From Leifsonia sp. Leaf264 (GTDB taxonomy: Bacteria > Actinomycetota > Actinomycetes > Actinomycetales > Microbacteriaceae), in contig NZ_LMMR01000007.1 in NCBI RefSeq assembly GCF_001422325.1, forward strand, positions 1 to 55,534: 55,534 bases of DNA. The letters are read 5' to 3'. Numbering within the stretch: position 1 is the first letter of the stretch; the number at the start of each line of letters is the position of its first letter. Positions 40,721 to 47,490 of this stretch are shown piece after piece. The translations under genes were made by a program, and so were the position numbers. The notes under the pieces are model-generated. The model was not told where the DNA came from. It made no database searches and saw only the letters and a program-made list of their open reading frames with translations.

Positions 40721-41925
40721 AGCAGCTCGCCCAGGGCCTCGAGCAGGCGGTCGATCTCGTCCTCGGTCGTGTACGGGGCCAGGCCGATCCGCAGCCCGCC
40801 CGCATCCTCCAGGCCCAGCAGCCGGCTGGCCTCGAGCGCGTAGAAGTTGCTGGCCGGCGCGAGGATGCCGCGTTCGTCCAGTGCCCGGTAGAGGGCGGAT
40901 GCCGCCCGCTCGCCCGTCGGGTCGTCGGCCGTGACCAGCACCGTCGGCGTGCGGTGCCGTGCTCGCGACCACACCGTGACAGGCAGGGTGGCCAGACCGG
41001 CCTCGAGACGCTCGAGCAGCGCAGACTCGTGTTCCTCGAGTGCGACGAAGGACGTGGCCAGTCGCTCGCGCCGGGTGCCGGACGCGTCGGAGTCGAGGGC
41101 GGCGAGCACGTCGATCGCCTCCGTGACCCCGGCCATGATCTCGTAGGGCAGCGTTCCGAACTCGAATCGCTCGGGCACGGCATCCGTCGACGGCAGCAGC
41201 TTGTCGGGGTGCAGGGTCTCCAGCAGCTCGGGGCTCGCCGCCAGGACGCCGCAGTGCGGGCCGAGGAACTTGTACGGCGAGCACATGACGAGATCGGCAC
41301 CCATGGCCTCGAGGTCGACGAGCCCATGCGCTGCGAAGTGCACGGCGTCGACGTAGAGCAGGGCGCCCACCTCGTGCACCCGCTCGGCGATCGCCGGGAT
41401 GTCGGGCATCGTGCCGATGAGGTTCGAGGCCGCGGTCACGGCGACCAGGCGTGTGCGCGGGGTGAGCTGGGCGGCGACGGCATCCGTCGACAACTCGCCG
41501 GTCCGCACGTCGAAGTCGACCCAGCGCACTGTAGCCCCGGCACGCTCGGCGGCCTGCACCCACGGGCGCACGTTCGAGTCGTGGTCGAGGCGGGTCACCA
41601 CGACCTCGTCGCCCGGCCCCCAGGCTCGGGCGAGGGTGCGGGTGAAGTCGTAGCAGAGGGCTGTCGCGCTGCGTCCGTAGACGATGCCACGCGGATCGGC
41701 CCCGAGCAGGTCGGCGCAGGCCTGCCTGAAGGCGAGCACCACGGCGTCGGCGGTGCGCTCCGAGGCGCCGACGGAGCCGCGGTTCGACAGCGGGCCGGTG
41801 AGGGTTCTCGCGATGGCATCGCCGACGGATGCCGGAGTCTGCGTTCCGCCGGGTCCCTCGAAGTGCGCCACCCCGTCGGCGAGGGCGGGGAAGAGCGAAC
41901 GGATGCGGTCGACGTCGTAGGCCAT
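40714..41925 (-). CDS. cysteine desulfurase-like protein (class V aminotransferase)
   Basis: A 403-residue PLP protein of the family named 'cysteine desulfurase-like' (SufS relatives). It shows FPALADGVAHFEGPGGTQTP at the start, RLDHDSNVRPWVQAAERAGA, DAVHFAAHGLVDL, and the PLP lysine in CSPYKFLGPHCG (about residue 223). The mobile-loop cysteine of true desulfurases is not evident, so a sulfur-transfer role is uncertain. No Fe-S assembly genes are nearby. The start is chosen by the leaderless promoter. Confidence 0.87.
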   Translation of the reverse strand: MAYDVDRIRSLFPALADGVAHFEGPGGTQTPASVGDAIARTLTGPLSNRGSVGASERTADAVVLAFRQACADLLGADPRGIVYGRSATALCYDFTRTLARAWGPGDEVVVTRLDHDSNVRPWVQAAERAGATVRWVDFDVRTGELSTDAVAAQLTPRTRLVAVTAASNLIGTMPDIPAIAERVHEVGALLYVDAVHFAAHGLVDLEAMGADLVMCSPYKFLGPHCGVLAASPELLETLHPDKLLPSTDAVPERFEFGTLPYEIMAGVTEAIDVLAALDSDASGTRRERLATSFVALEEHESALLERLEAGLATLPVTVWSRARHRTPTVLVTADDPTGERAASALYRALDERGILAPASNFYALEASRLLGLEDAGGLRIGLAPYTTEDEIDRLLEALGELLA

Positions 41926-41932
41926 GCGATTC

Positions 41933-41938
41933 AGCCTA
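41933..41938 (-). promoter_or_regulatory. -10 hexamer of a leaderless promoter (desulfurase-like gene)
   Basis: Minus-strand TAGGCT, 7 bases before the ATG at 41925. Confidence 0.5.
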
Positions 41939-42013
41939 GGGTTCGCCAGGCCATGAGCGCCGGATGAGGGTCGGACGTGCGCCGGACGACAGCGCCGGCC
42001 GGAGCGCAGGGAA

Positions 42014-42019
42014 TAGCAT
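42014..42019 (+). promoter_or_regulatory. -10 hexamer of a leaderless promoter (LssY-domain gene)
   Basis: TAGCAT lies 6 bases before the ATG at 42026. Both genes of this divergent pair appear leaderless. Confidence 0.5.
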
Positions 42020-42025
42020 GACGCC

Positions 42026-43528
42026 ATGTCGAGCGAGATCGTGGTCGAGCCGCGGAACGCCGGGCGCCGTCGATTCTCGGTGAGCTCACTCCTCGACGGC
42101 TTCTTCTTCGTCTTCGCAGCGCTCGCGGCCGTCTGGCTGGCGACCATAGTCTTCGGCGAGGGCTTCCAGTGGCGCTGGTCGTCGTTGCTGTACTTCATCG
42201 TGTTCTGGGCGCTGCTGGCCTACCTCGTGCTCCCGCGGCTGCACCGCATCCTCACCACCATCTACGTACCCGACTACTTCATCGGCCGGGCGCGCACGAG
42301 CGACGGACTCCTCGGCGACCCGGTCAACCTCGCGCTCCTCGGCACCGACGAGGAGGTGCACGCTGCGATGGCGGCGGCGGGCTGGATCCGCGCCGACGAC
42401 GTGACCGCCGGCTCGAGCCTGCGCATAGTGGCGTCGACGGTCACCCGTCGCTCGTACGACGAGGCCCCGGTGAGTCCGCTCTTCCTGTTCGGTCGCCAGC
42501 AGGACTTCGCCTACCAGCAGGAGGTGGCCGGCAATCCGGCCAAGCGCCATCACGTGAGGTTCTGGCGGTGCCCCGACGACTGGCTGCTGCCGGGCGGCCG
42601 CCGGGTCGAGTGGCTCGCCGCCGGCACCTTCGACCGCGCCGTGGGGCTCTCGCTGTTCACCCTGCAGGTCACCCACAAGATCGACGCCGACACCGACATC
42701 GAGCGCGACCACATCATCGCCACCATCCGCGGGGCGGTGCCCGACGCCGGCCTCGACGTCATCAGGGACTTCTCGACGGGCTACCACTCGCGGAACGGCG
42801 GCGGCGACTCCATCACGACCGACGGTGACATGCCGATCGTCGACCTGCGCTCGGACGCCGAGAGAACGGATGCAGCGAGTCCTCGTGCCGTGACCCGGGA
42901 TGCCGCGACGCCCGACGCCTCGGCATCAGGGGCACCAGCATCGTCTGCCTCGGCCTCGGCCTCCGCGTCCGGGTCCGCCTCCGTCTCGGCTTCCTCCGCC
43001 GCAGCGCTCGCCCGGCCCGGCGACAAGCGCTCGGCATTCGAGAGCTCGTTCGACCTCGCCCGGCCCGTGACCACCTCGGCCGGTGCCAGACGTCCGTCGA
43101 CCATCACCATGGGCGTGGTGCTCATCGTGCTGCGGGTCATCGGCGGCTCGGCCTGGCTGCTGCAGCTGGCCACGGAGTGGGACAGCATCGTGAACGACGT
43201 GCGCGTCGACGTGGAAGGCGTCGATCCGAGCGACGTTCCCGGCCTGGAGCAGGTCGCGCTCTGGGTCATCGTCGGGATCGGCATCCTGGTGTTCATCGTC
43301 GAGCTCAGCGTCGTGATCCTGATCTACCGCGGGGTGAACTGGGCGCGCATGCTCGTGCTCGTCATCGCCACCTTCGGCATCATCGTGGCCGCCGTCGACG
43401 TCGCGGCCGGGGGAGAGGGGATCACGCTCCGCACGACGCTCATCACCCTGTCGCTCGACATCCTCATCCTCCTGGCGCTGTCGAGTCGTTCGGCGCGGGC
43501 CTACTCGCGGCGGGCCGGCGGGCGCTGA
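42026..43528 (+). CDS. LssY C-terminal domain membrane protein
   Basis: A 500-residue protein. Two transmembrane helices at about 25-45 and 50-70 are followed by an LssY_C-like domain (LGDPVNLALLGTDEEVHAAM, AAGWIRADD, PVSPLFLFGRQQDFAYQQEV, HHVRFWRCPDDWLLPGG). A disordered Ala/Ser/Asp stretch (about 285-335, with an Ala-Ser run) and four more helices complete it. The domain occurs in proteins near lipid phosphatases and DedA-like proteins, but its activity is unknown. Confidence 0.78.
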   Translation: MSSEIVVEPRNAGRRRFSVSSLLDGFFFVFAALAAVWLATIVFGEGFQWRWSSLLYFIVFWALLAYLVLPRLHRILTTIYVPDYFIGRARTSDGLLGDPVNLALLGTDEEVHAAMAAAGWIRADDVTAGSSLRIVASTVTRRSYDEAPVSPLFLFGRQQDFAYQQEVAGNPAKRHHVRFWRCPDDWLLPGGRRVEWLAAGTFDRAVGLSLFTLQVTHKIDADTDIERDHIIATIRGAVPDAGLDVIRDFSTGYHSRNGGGDSITTDGDMPIVDLRSDAERTDAASPRAVTRDAATPDASASGAPASSASASASASGSASVSASSAAALARPGDKRSAFESSFDLARPVTTSAGARRPSTITMGVVLIVLRVIGGSAWLLQLATEWDSIVNDVRVDVEGVDPSDVPGLEQVALWVIVGIGILVFIVELSVVILIYRGVNWARMLVLVIATFGIIVAAVDVAAGGEGITLRTTLITLSLDILILLALSSRSARAYSRRAGGR

Positions 43529-43537
43529 GCCCGGCGC

Positions 43538-43567
43538 TGGTCGACCAACTGGTCGACCAACTGGTCG
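43538..43567. repeat. 12 bp palindromic tandem repeat
   Basis: TGGTCGACCAAC occurs twice in tandem followed by a partial TGGTCG. Each unit contains the palindrome TGGTCGACCA. It lies in the 62-base gap between two convergent genes and may act as a bidirectional terminator. Confidence 0.65.
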
Positions 43568-43590
43568 CTGAGCTGTCGTCAGCGCGTCGG

Positions 43591-44505
43591 TCAGTGGGAA
43601 GCAGCGGCAGCCGCGTGCGCCTCGCAGTACACCGGTGCTGCCGCCGCGCACTCATCGCAGACGACGAGCTGCTCGCGGCACGACAGGTCGGTGCAGTTCT
43701 GCATCCGTTTCGTCGCTGTTCCATCGACGACGCAGTGACCGATCACGGCGGCGTGGTCGCTGAAGTCGACGGATCCGCGCTTGTCGAAGACGTAGAGCGA
43801 CCCCTCCCAGAGGCCGTCGTCGCCGCGGGCCTCGCCGTACCGCACGATGCCGCCGTCGAGTTGGTAGACCTCGCCGAAGCCGCGGCTCACCATGAGGCTC
43901 GAGAGCACCTCGCAGCGGATGCCGCCGGTGCAGTACGTGACGACGGGGCGCCCCTTGAGGTCGTCGTACTTGCCGCTGTCGAGTTCGGCGACGAAGTCGT
44001 GGGTGGTCGAGACATCCGGAACCACCGCATTCGCGAAGTGGCCGATCGCTGCCTCGAAGGCGTTGCGCCCGTCGAAGAAGACGACATCGTCGCCGCGCTC
44101 GGCGACCAGCGCGTCGAGCGCATCGGGATCGAGGTGGGTGCCTCCGCCCACGACCCCGTGCTCGTCGACCCGGAGCTCGCCGGGGGCTCCGAACGACACC
44201 AGTTCGTCGCGCACCTTCACGCTGAGCTTCGGGAAGTCGATGCTCAGGCCGTCGTCGTCGAGCCCGCGGCCCTCGCTCCACTTCACGTCGAGGTGCTTGA
44301 AGGCGAGATAGTCGCGGGTCTTGCGCAGGTAGCGCTTGACGGCCGTGATCTCCCCGCCGATCGTGCCGTTGATGCCGTCCTTCGAGAGGATGATGCGGCC
44401 GCGGAGGCCCAGCAGTTCGGCCAGGTCACGCTGCCAGAGGCGCACGGCGTCGGGGTCGGCCAAGGGCGTGAACGCGTAGAAGAGCAGGATCTTGGCGGTG
44501 GCCAT
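43591..44505 (-). CDS. trhO: tRNA uridine hydroxylase / rhodanese-related sulfurtransferase
   Basis: A 304-residue TrhO (YceA) family protein. It hydroxylates wobble uridine 34 of tRNA to 5-hydroxyuridine in an oxygen-dependent way. The N-terminal TrhO domain has [18 protein letters not shown] (33-51) and [11 protein letters not shown]. The rhodanese domain has [17 protein letters not shown] and the active-site loop [10 protein letters not shown] with Cys192. The C terminus has a zinc-like cluster of cysteines ([19 protein letters not shown]). The start is supported by a leaderless promoter. Confidence 0.92.
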   Translation of the reverse strand: MATAKILLFYAFTPLADPDAVRLWQRDLAELLGLRGRIILSKDGINGTIGGEITAVKRYLRKTRDYLAFKHLDVKWSEGRGLDDDGLSIDFPKLSVKVRDELVSFGAPGELRVDEHGVVGGGTHLDPDALDALVAERGDDVVFFDGRNAFEAAIGHFANAVVPDVSTTHDFVAELDSGKYDDLKGRPVVTYCTGGIRCEVLSSLMVSRGFGEVYQLDGGIVRYGEARGDDGLWEGSLYVFDKRGSVDFSDHAAVIGHCVVDGTATKRMQNCTDLSCREQLVVCDECAAAAPVYCEAHAAAAASH

Positions 44506-44511
44506 CAGTCC

Positions 44512-44517
44512 ATTCTG
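44512..44517 (-). promoter_or_regulatory. -10-like hexamer of a leaderless promoter (trhO)
   Basis: Minus-strand CAGAAT, 6 bases before the ATG at 44505. Confidence 0.4.
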
Positions 44518-44538
44518 CCGCGTCGCGCGCGCCGGGCC

Positions 44539-44582
44539 TGTGCGTTCGGTGCACGACGGGTGTGCGTTCGGCGCACTGGCGG
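44539..44582. repeat. 22 bp tandem repeat, two units
   Basis: TGTGCGTTCGGTGCACGACG and TGTGCGTTCGGCGCACTGGC each begin a 22-base unit; GTGCG-TTCGG-CGCAC is a perfect small hairpin in the second. They lie in the 183-base divergent gap between trhO and the PEBP gene. Confidence 0.65.
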
Positions 44583-44688
44583 TGCAAGGCCTTGCGCGGG
44601 TGACCGACGCGGTGGTTGCGTAGCGAGTGCGGCATCCGGTCGTGCATGGGTTCGGCCGGAGTCACTCACGCCGCGTCGAAGGAGACCG

Positions 44689-45225
44689 ATGTTGGACTAC
44701 GACCCGTACGCCGAACTCGCGAAGCTGCGCGACTTCCCGCCCCTCACCCTGACGAGCGACGATCTCGAGCCGGGGGCCGCGCTCGCCACGGCCCAGTGGG
44801 ACGAGGGGATGGGCGGTTCCGACATCTCTCCGCAGCTCTCGTGGACTGGAGCGCCGCCCGAGACCCAGAGCTACGCCGTGTCGATCTTCGATCCGGATGC
44901 TCCCACGGGGTCCGGCTTCTGGCACTGGGCGGTCTACGACGTGCCGGCCTCGGTCACCTCGCTCGCGACCGGAGCGGGAACCCCCGGCAGCGGCTCACTG
45001 CCTGCCGGCGCAGTCACCCTGCCGAACGAGAAGCGGCTGACCTCCTACAGCGGCGCCGCGCCGCCTCCGGGAACGGGAACCCACCGCTACTTCATCGTCG
45101 TGACGGCCCTCGACGTGCCGCACCTCGACATCCCCGAGGGAGCGACGCCCGCCATCCTCGGCTTCAACGCGCACTTCCACGGCATCGCCCGCGGCATCCT
45201 GGTGGGAACGGCGTCCAGCGACTGA
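44689..45225 (+). CDS. YbhB/YbcL family Raf kinase inhibitor-like (PEBP) protein
   Basis: A 178-residue phosphatidylethanolamine-binding-protein fold. SDISPQLSWTGAPPETQSYA (about 45-64), the anion-pocket motif IFDPDAPTGSGFWHWAVYDV, and GTGTHRYFIVVTALDV are diagnostic. The bacterial role is undefined. The ATG is chosen by AAGGAGA just upstream. There is no signal peptide. Confidence 0.92.
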   Translation: MLDYDPYAELAKLRDFPPLTLTSDDLEPGAALATAQWDEGMGGSDISPQLSWTGAPPETQSYAVSIFDPDAPTGSGFWHWAVYDVPASVTSLATGAGTPGSGSLPAGAVTLPNEKRLTSYSGAAPPPGTGTHRYFIVVTALDVPHLDIPEGATPAILGFNAHFHGIARGILVGTASSD

Positions 45226-45279
45226 GGTCGGCTGGCCGCTGAGTCCGCGCTTGCCAGCTCTGGCGCGGACCGCGCCCGA

Positions 45280-45918
45280 CTAGTGCTTGTTCCCGCTCAG
45301 GGCCAGCACTCCGCCGAGGCCGATCATCATGACGCCGCCGGTGGCCGAGAGAGTCGAGATGCGCTTCGGCGAGCGTGCGAACCAGTCCCGTGCCGTGCCG
45401 GCAGCCAGCGCCCACACGCTGTCGCAGCACAGGGCGAGCACCACGAAGACGGCACCGAGCTCGGCCATCTGCAGCGGGACCATGCCGATCGAGTAGTCGA
45501 CGAACTGCGGGAGCACGGCGACGAAGAAGGCGATCGTCTTGGGGTTGGTCACGCCGACGACGAAGCCCTCGCCGAGCAGTCGCCAGGGCGAACGCGGCGC
45601 GACGTCGCCGGTGGCCGCCGCCGCGGCATCGTGCCGGTGCCGGATCGCCTGAATGCCGAGGTAGACCAGGTAGGCGGCGCCGAGCAGCTTCACGGCAGTG
45701 AAGACGGCGACCGACTGTGCGACGAGTGCCCCGACACCGAGCGCGACGGCAGCGACGAGGGGCAGCATCCCGAGCGCGTTACCGACGACGCTGAGCAGGC
45801 CACCGAGCCGGCCGAGGGCCAGCGACCGGCCGATCACGAACAGCACGCTCGGCCCCGGGATCACGATGAGCACCACTGATGCCAGCACGAAGGCGAGCAG
45901 ATGCGGGGCTGGGACCAT
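45280..45918 (-). CDS. LysE/RhtB family amino acid exporter
   Basis: A 212-residue membrane protein with about six hydrophobic segments. The family landmarks are VLIVIPGPSVLFVIGRSLALG (about 17-37), KLLGAAYLVYLGIQAIR and GFVVGVTNPKTIAFFVAVLP (about 117-136). It exports amino acids or related metabolites; the substrate is unknown. The ATG is supported by a leaderless promoter. The divergent gap to the next gene contains the 22 bp repeat arrays. Confidence 0.9.
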   Translation of the reverse strand: MVPAPHLLAFVLASVVLIVIPGPSVLFVIGRSLALGRLGGLLSVVGNALGMLPLVAAVALGVGALVAQSVAVFTAVKLLGAAYLVYLGIQAIRHRHDAAAAATGDVAPRSPWRLLGEGFVVGVTNPKTIAFFVAVLPQFVDYSIGMVPLQMAELGAVFVVLALCCDSVWALAAGTARDWFARSPKRISTLSATGGVMMIGLGGVLALSGNKH

Positions 45919-45924
45919 CCGTCG

Positions 45925-45930
45925 ATCGTA
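45925..45930 (-). promoter_or_regulatory. -10 hexamer of a leaderless promoter (LysE gene)
   Basis: Minus-strand TACGAT, 6 bases before the ATG at 45918. Confidence 0.5.
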
Positions 45931-45991
45931 TCCCCGCGCGGCTCGCCCGTCCGCCGGCGCTGCCGTCCGTCCGTCCGCCGGTCCGCCGACG

Positions 45992-46101
45992 CTGCCGCCG
46001 TGTGAAGGCACACCTGCCGCCGTGTGAAGGCCTACCCTCCGCCGTATGAAGGCGAACCTGCCACCGTGTGAAGGCGAACCTGCCGCCGTGTGAAGGCACG
46101 C
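45992..46101 (+). repeat. five tandem 22 bp direct repeats (iteron-like array)
   Basis: Five units of exactly 22 bases begin at 45992, 46014, 46036, 46058 and 46080. The consensus starts CTGCCGCCGTGTGAAGGC and ends with a variable 4-base tail (ACAC, CTAC, GAAC, GAAC, ACGC). Differences between units are mostly single bases. Confidence 0.9.
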
Positions 46102-46140
46102 GCCGGCCGACTCCCGCTTTCCCGCGGAACGGAGCGCGAC

Positions 46141-46256
46141 TGTGCCTTCACATGGAGGCACAGTGCCTTCACATGGAGGGACGACGCCTTCACACGCCGG
46201 GACGACTCCTTCACATGGAGGGATGCCGCCCGCCCGGCGGGACGATGCCGTCACAC
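46141..46256 (-). repeat. inverted array with a 21 bp period
   Basis: The complementary core CCTTCACA starts at 46145, 46166, 46187 and 46208, each 21 bases apart, within TGCCTTCACATGGAGG-like units. A further variant CCGTCACA is at 46248, 40 bases on, after a degenerate unit. The first unit can pair with the first unit of the left array over 14 of 15 bases. Confidence 0.85.
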
Positions 46257-46268
46257 GGATGGGTGCTC

Positions 46269-46274
46269 TAGCGT
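46269..46274 (+). promoter_or_regulatory. -10 hexamer of a leaderless promoter (HIBYL-CoA hydrolase gene)
   Basis: TAGCGT lies 7 bases before the GTG at 46282. The last repeat unit (46248-46255) falls in its -35 region. Confidence 0.5.
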
Positions 46275-46281
46275 GGCATCC

Positions 46282-47370
46282 GTGACCGACACGACGAGCC
46301 CTGCGACGGATGCAGCACCCACAGCCGAGCCCGAGGTCCTCGCCTCGGTCACCGACGGGGTCGGCCGCATCACGCTCAACCGGCCGCGCGCGCTCAACGC
46401 CCTGAGCTACGCGATGATCGGGCTGATCACCCACCACCTCGAGGCCTGGCGCGACGACTCCGAGGTCGCCCTCGTCGTGCTCGACGGCGCAGGCGACCGT
46501 GGTTTCTGCGCCGGCGGCGACATCAGGGCGCTCTGGGAGAACGCGAGCGCTGGCAGCAATGCCGATTCCCGTACCTTCTTCCGCGAGGAGTACAGGCTGA
46601 ACGCCATCATCGCCCGCTATCCGAAGCCCGTGGTCGCCATCATGGACGGCATCACGATGGGCGGCGGCATCGGCCTCGGCGGCCACGCCTCCATCCGCAT
46701 CGTCACCGAACGCTCCAGGCTCGCGATGCCCGAGACCCGCATCGGCTTCAGCCCCGACGTCGGCGGCACCTGGCTGCTCGGTCGCGCCCCCGGCGAGCTC
46801 GGCACCCACCTCGGCCTGAACGCGGCCACCATGACCCCGGCCGACGCCATCGCCGCCGGATTCGCCGACTACCTGGTGCCGAGTGCCGCCCTGCCGCACC
46901 TGGTGCAGGCGCTGCAGGAGCGCGCCGACCCCGGCTCGCCGCCCGAGATCGTGCTGCTCTTCGACGAGACGCCGGGGCCCAGCGAGCTCGAGGCTCGGCG
47001 GGAGTGGATCGACGCCTGCTACTCGGCATCGACCGTCGCCGAGATCATCGACCGCCTGCGCGCACGACCGGAGTCCGAAGCGGCCCGGGCTGCGGACGAG
47101 CTCGAGGCGCTCTCGCCGACAGGGCTGACCGCCACTCTCGCCGGCATCCGTTCGGCGCGTGCCGCGTCGAGCCTCGAGCAGGCTCTCGAGGGTGAATACC
47201 GCACAGTGGCCTGGCTCATCGATCAGCCAGATCTGCGCGAGGGCATCCGCGCCCAGGTGGTCGACAAGGACCGCACTCCGCGCTGGAGTCCGGCCACGCT
47301 TGCCGAGATCGACACGGATGCAGTCCTCGCGGCCATCGCTCAGGAGCCGCCCGAGCCGCTCTGGGCGTGA
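46282..47370 (+). CDS. 3-hydroxyisobutyryl-CoA hydrolase / enoyl-CoA hydratase family protein
   Basis: A 362-residue crotonase-fold protein. The length and text match 3-hydroxyisobutyryl-CoA hydrolases of valine catabolism rather than short enoyl-CoA hydratases. ITLNRPRALNALSYAMI is at 30-46, the oxyanion loop FCAGGDIRALWE at 75-86, ITMGGGIGLGGHA at 124-136, and RLAMPETRIGFSPDVGGTWL at 146-165 with the conserved Glu151 and Asp159. The release of 3-hydroxyisobutyrate leads to propionyl-CoA, for which prp genes lie downstream. The GTG start is set by the promoter. Confidence 0.87.
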   Translation: MTDTTSPATDAAPTAEPEVLASVTDGVGRITLNRPRALNALSYAMIGLITHHLEAWRDDSEVALVVLDGAGDRGFCAGGDIRALWENASAGSNADSRTFFREEYRLNAIIARYPKPVVAIMDGITMGGGIGLGGHASIRIVTERSRLAMPETRIGFSPDVGGTWLLGRAPGELGTHLGLNAATMTPADAIAAGFADYLVPSAALPHLVQALQERADPGSPPEIVLLFDETPGPSELEARREWIDACYSASTVAEIIDRLRARPESEAARAADELEALSPTGLTATLAGIRSARAASSLEQALEGEYRTVAWLIDQPDLREGIRAQVVDKDRTPRWSPATLAEIDTDAVLAAIAQEPPEPLWA

Positions 47371-47490
47371 GCGGAGCCGGCCCCAAGACGCACTGATCCT
47401 GCGTCGCGCGGGGTGCCGCATCCTCCTGTGCTGAGATATCCTCAGTTCTGACGACGCGACCTGAACCCGTCGTCTGACCGGGAGTCGACC

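Larger units (their letters stand above)
45919..46281. other. 363-base divergent gap filled with repeats
   Basis: Both ends carry leaderless promoters and the middle is almost entirely repeat: GTCC-rich text at about 45948-45990, five 22 bp direct units, a 39-base spacer, then an inverted array with a 21 bp period. No gene is seen. Confidence 0.7.

Noticed and set aside
45992-46101. Plasmid replication origin with iterons
   Set aside because: The pitch fits, but no rep, par or mobilisation gene is near and the surroundings are ordinary chromosomal genes.
45992-46256. CRISPR array
   Set aside because: Units are contiguous 21-22 bp repeats without unique spacers, one half is inverted, and no cas genes are present.
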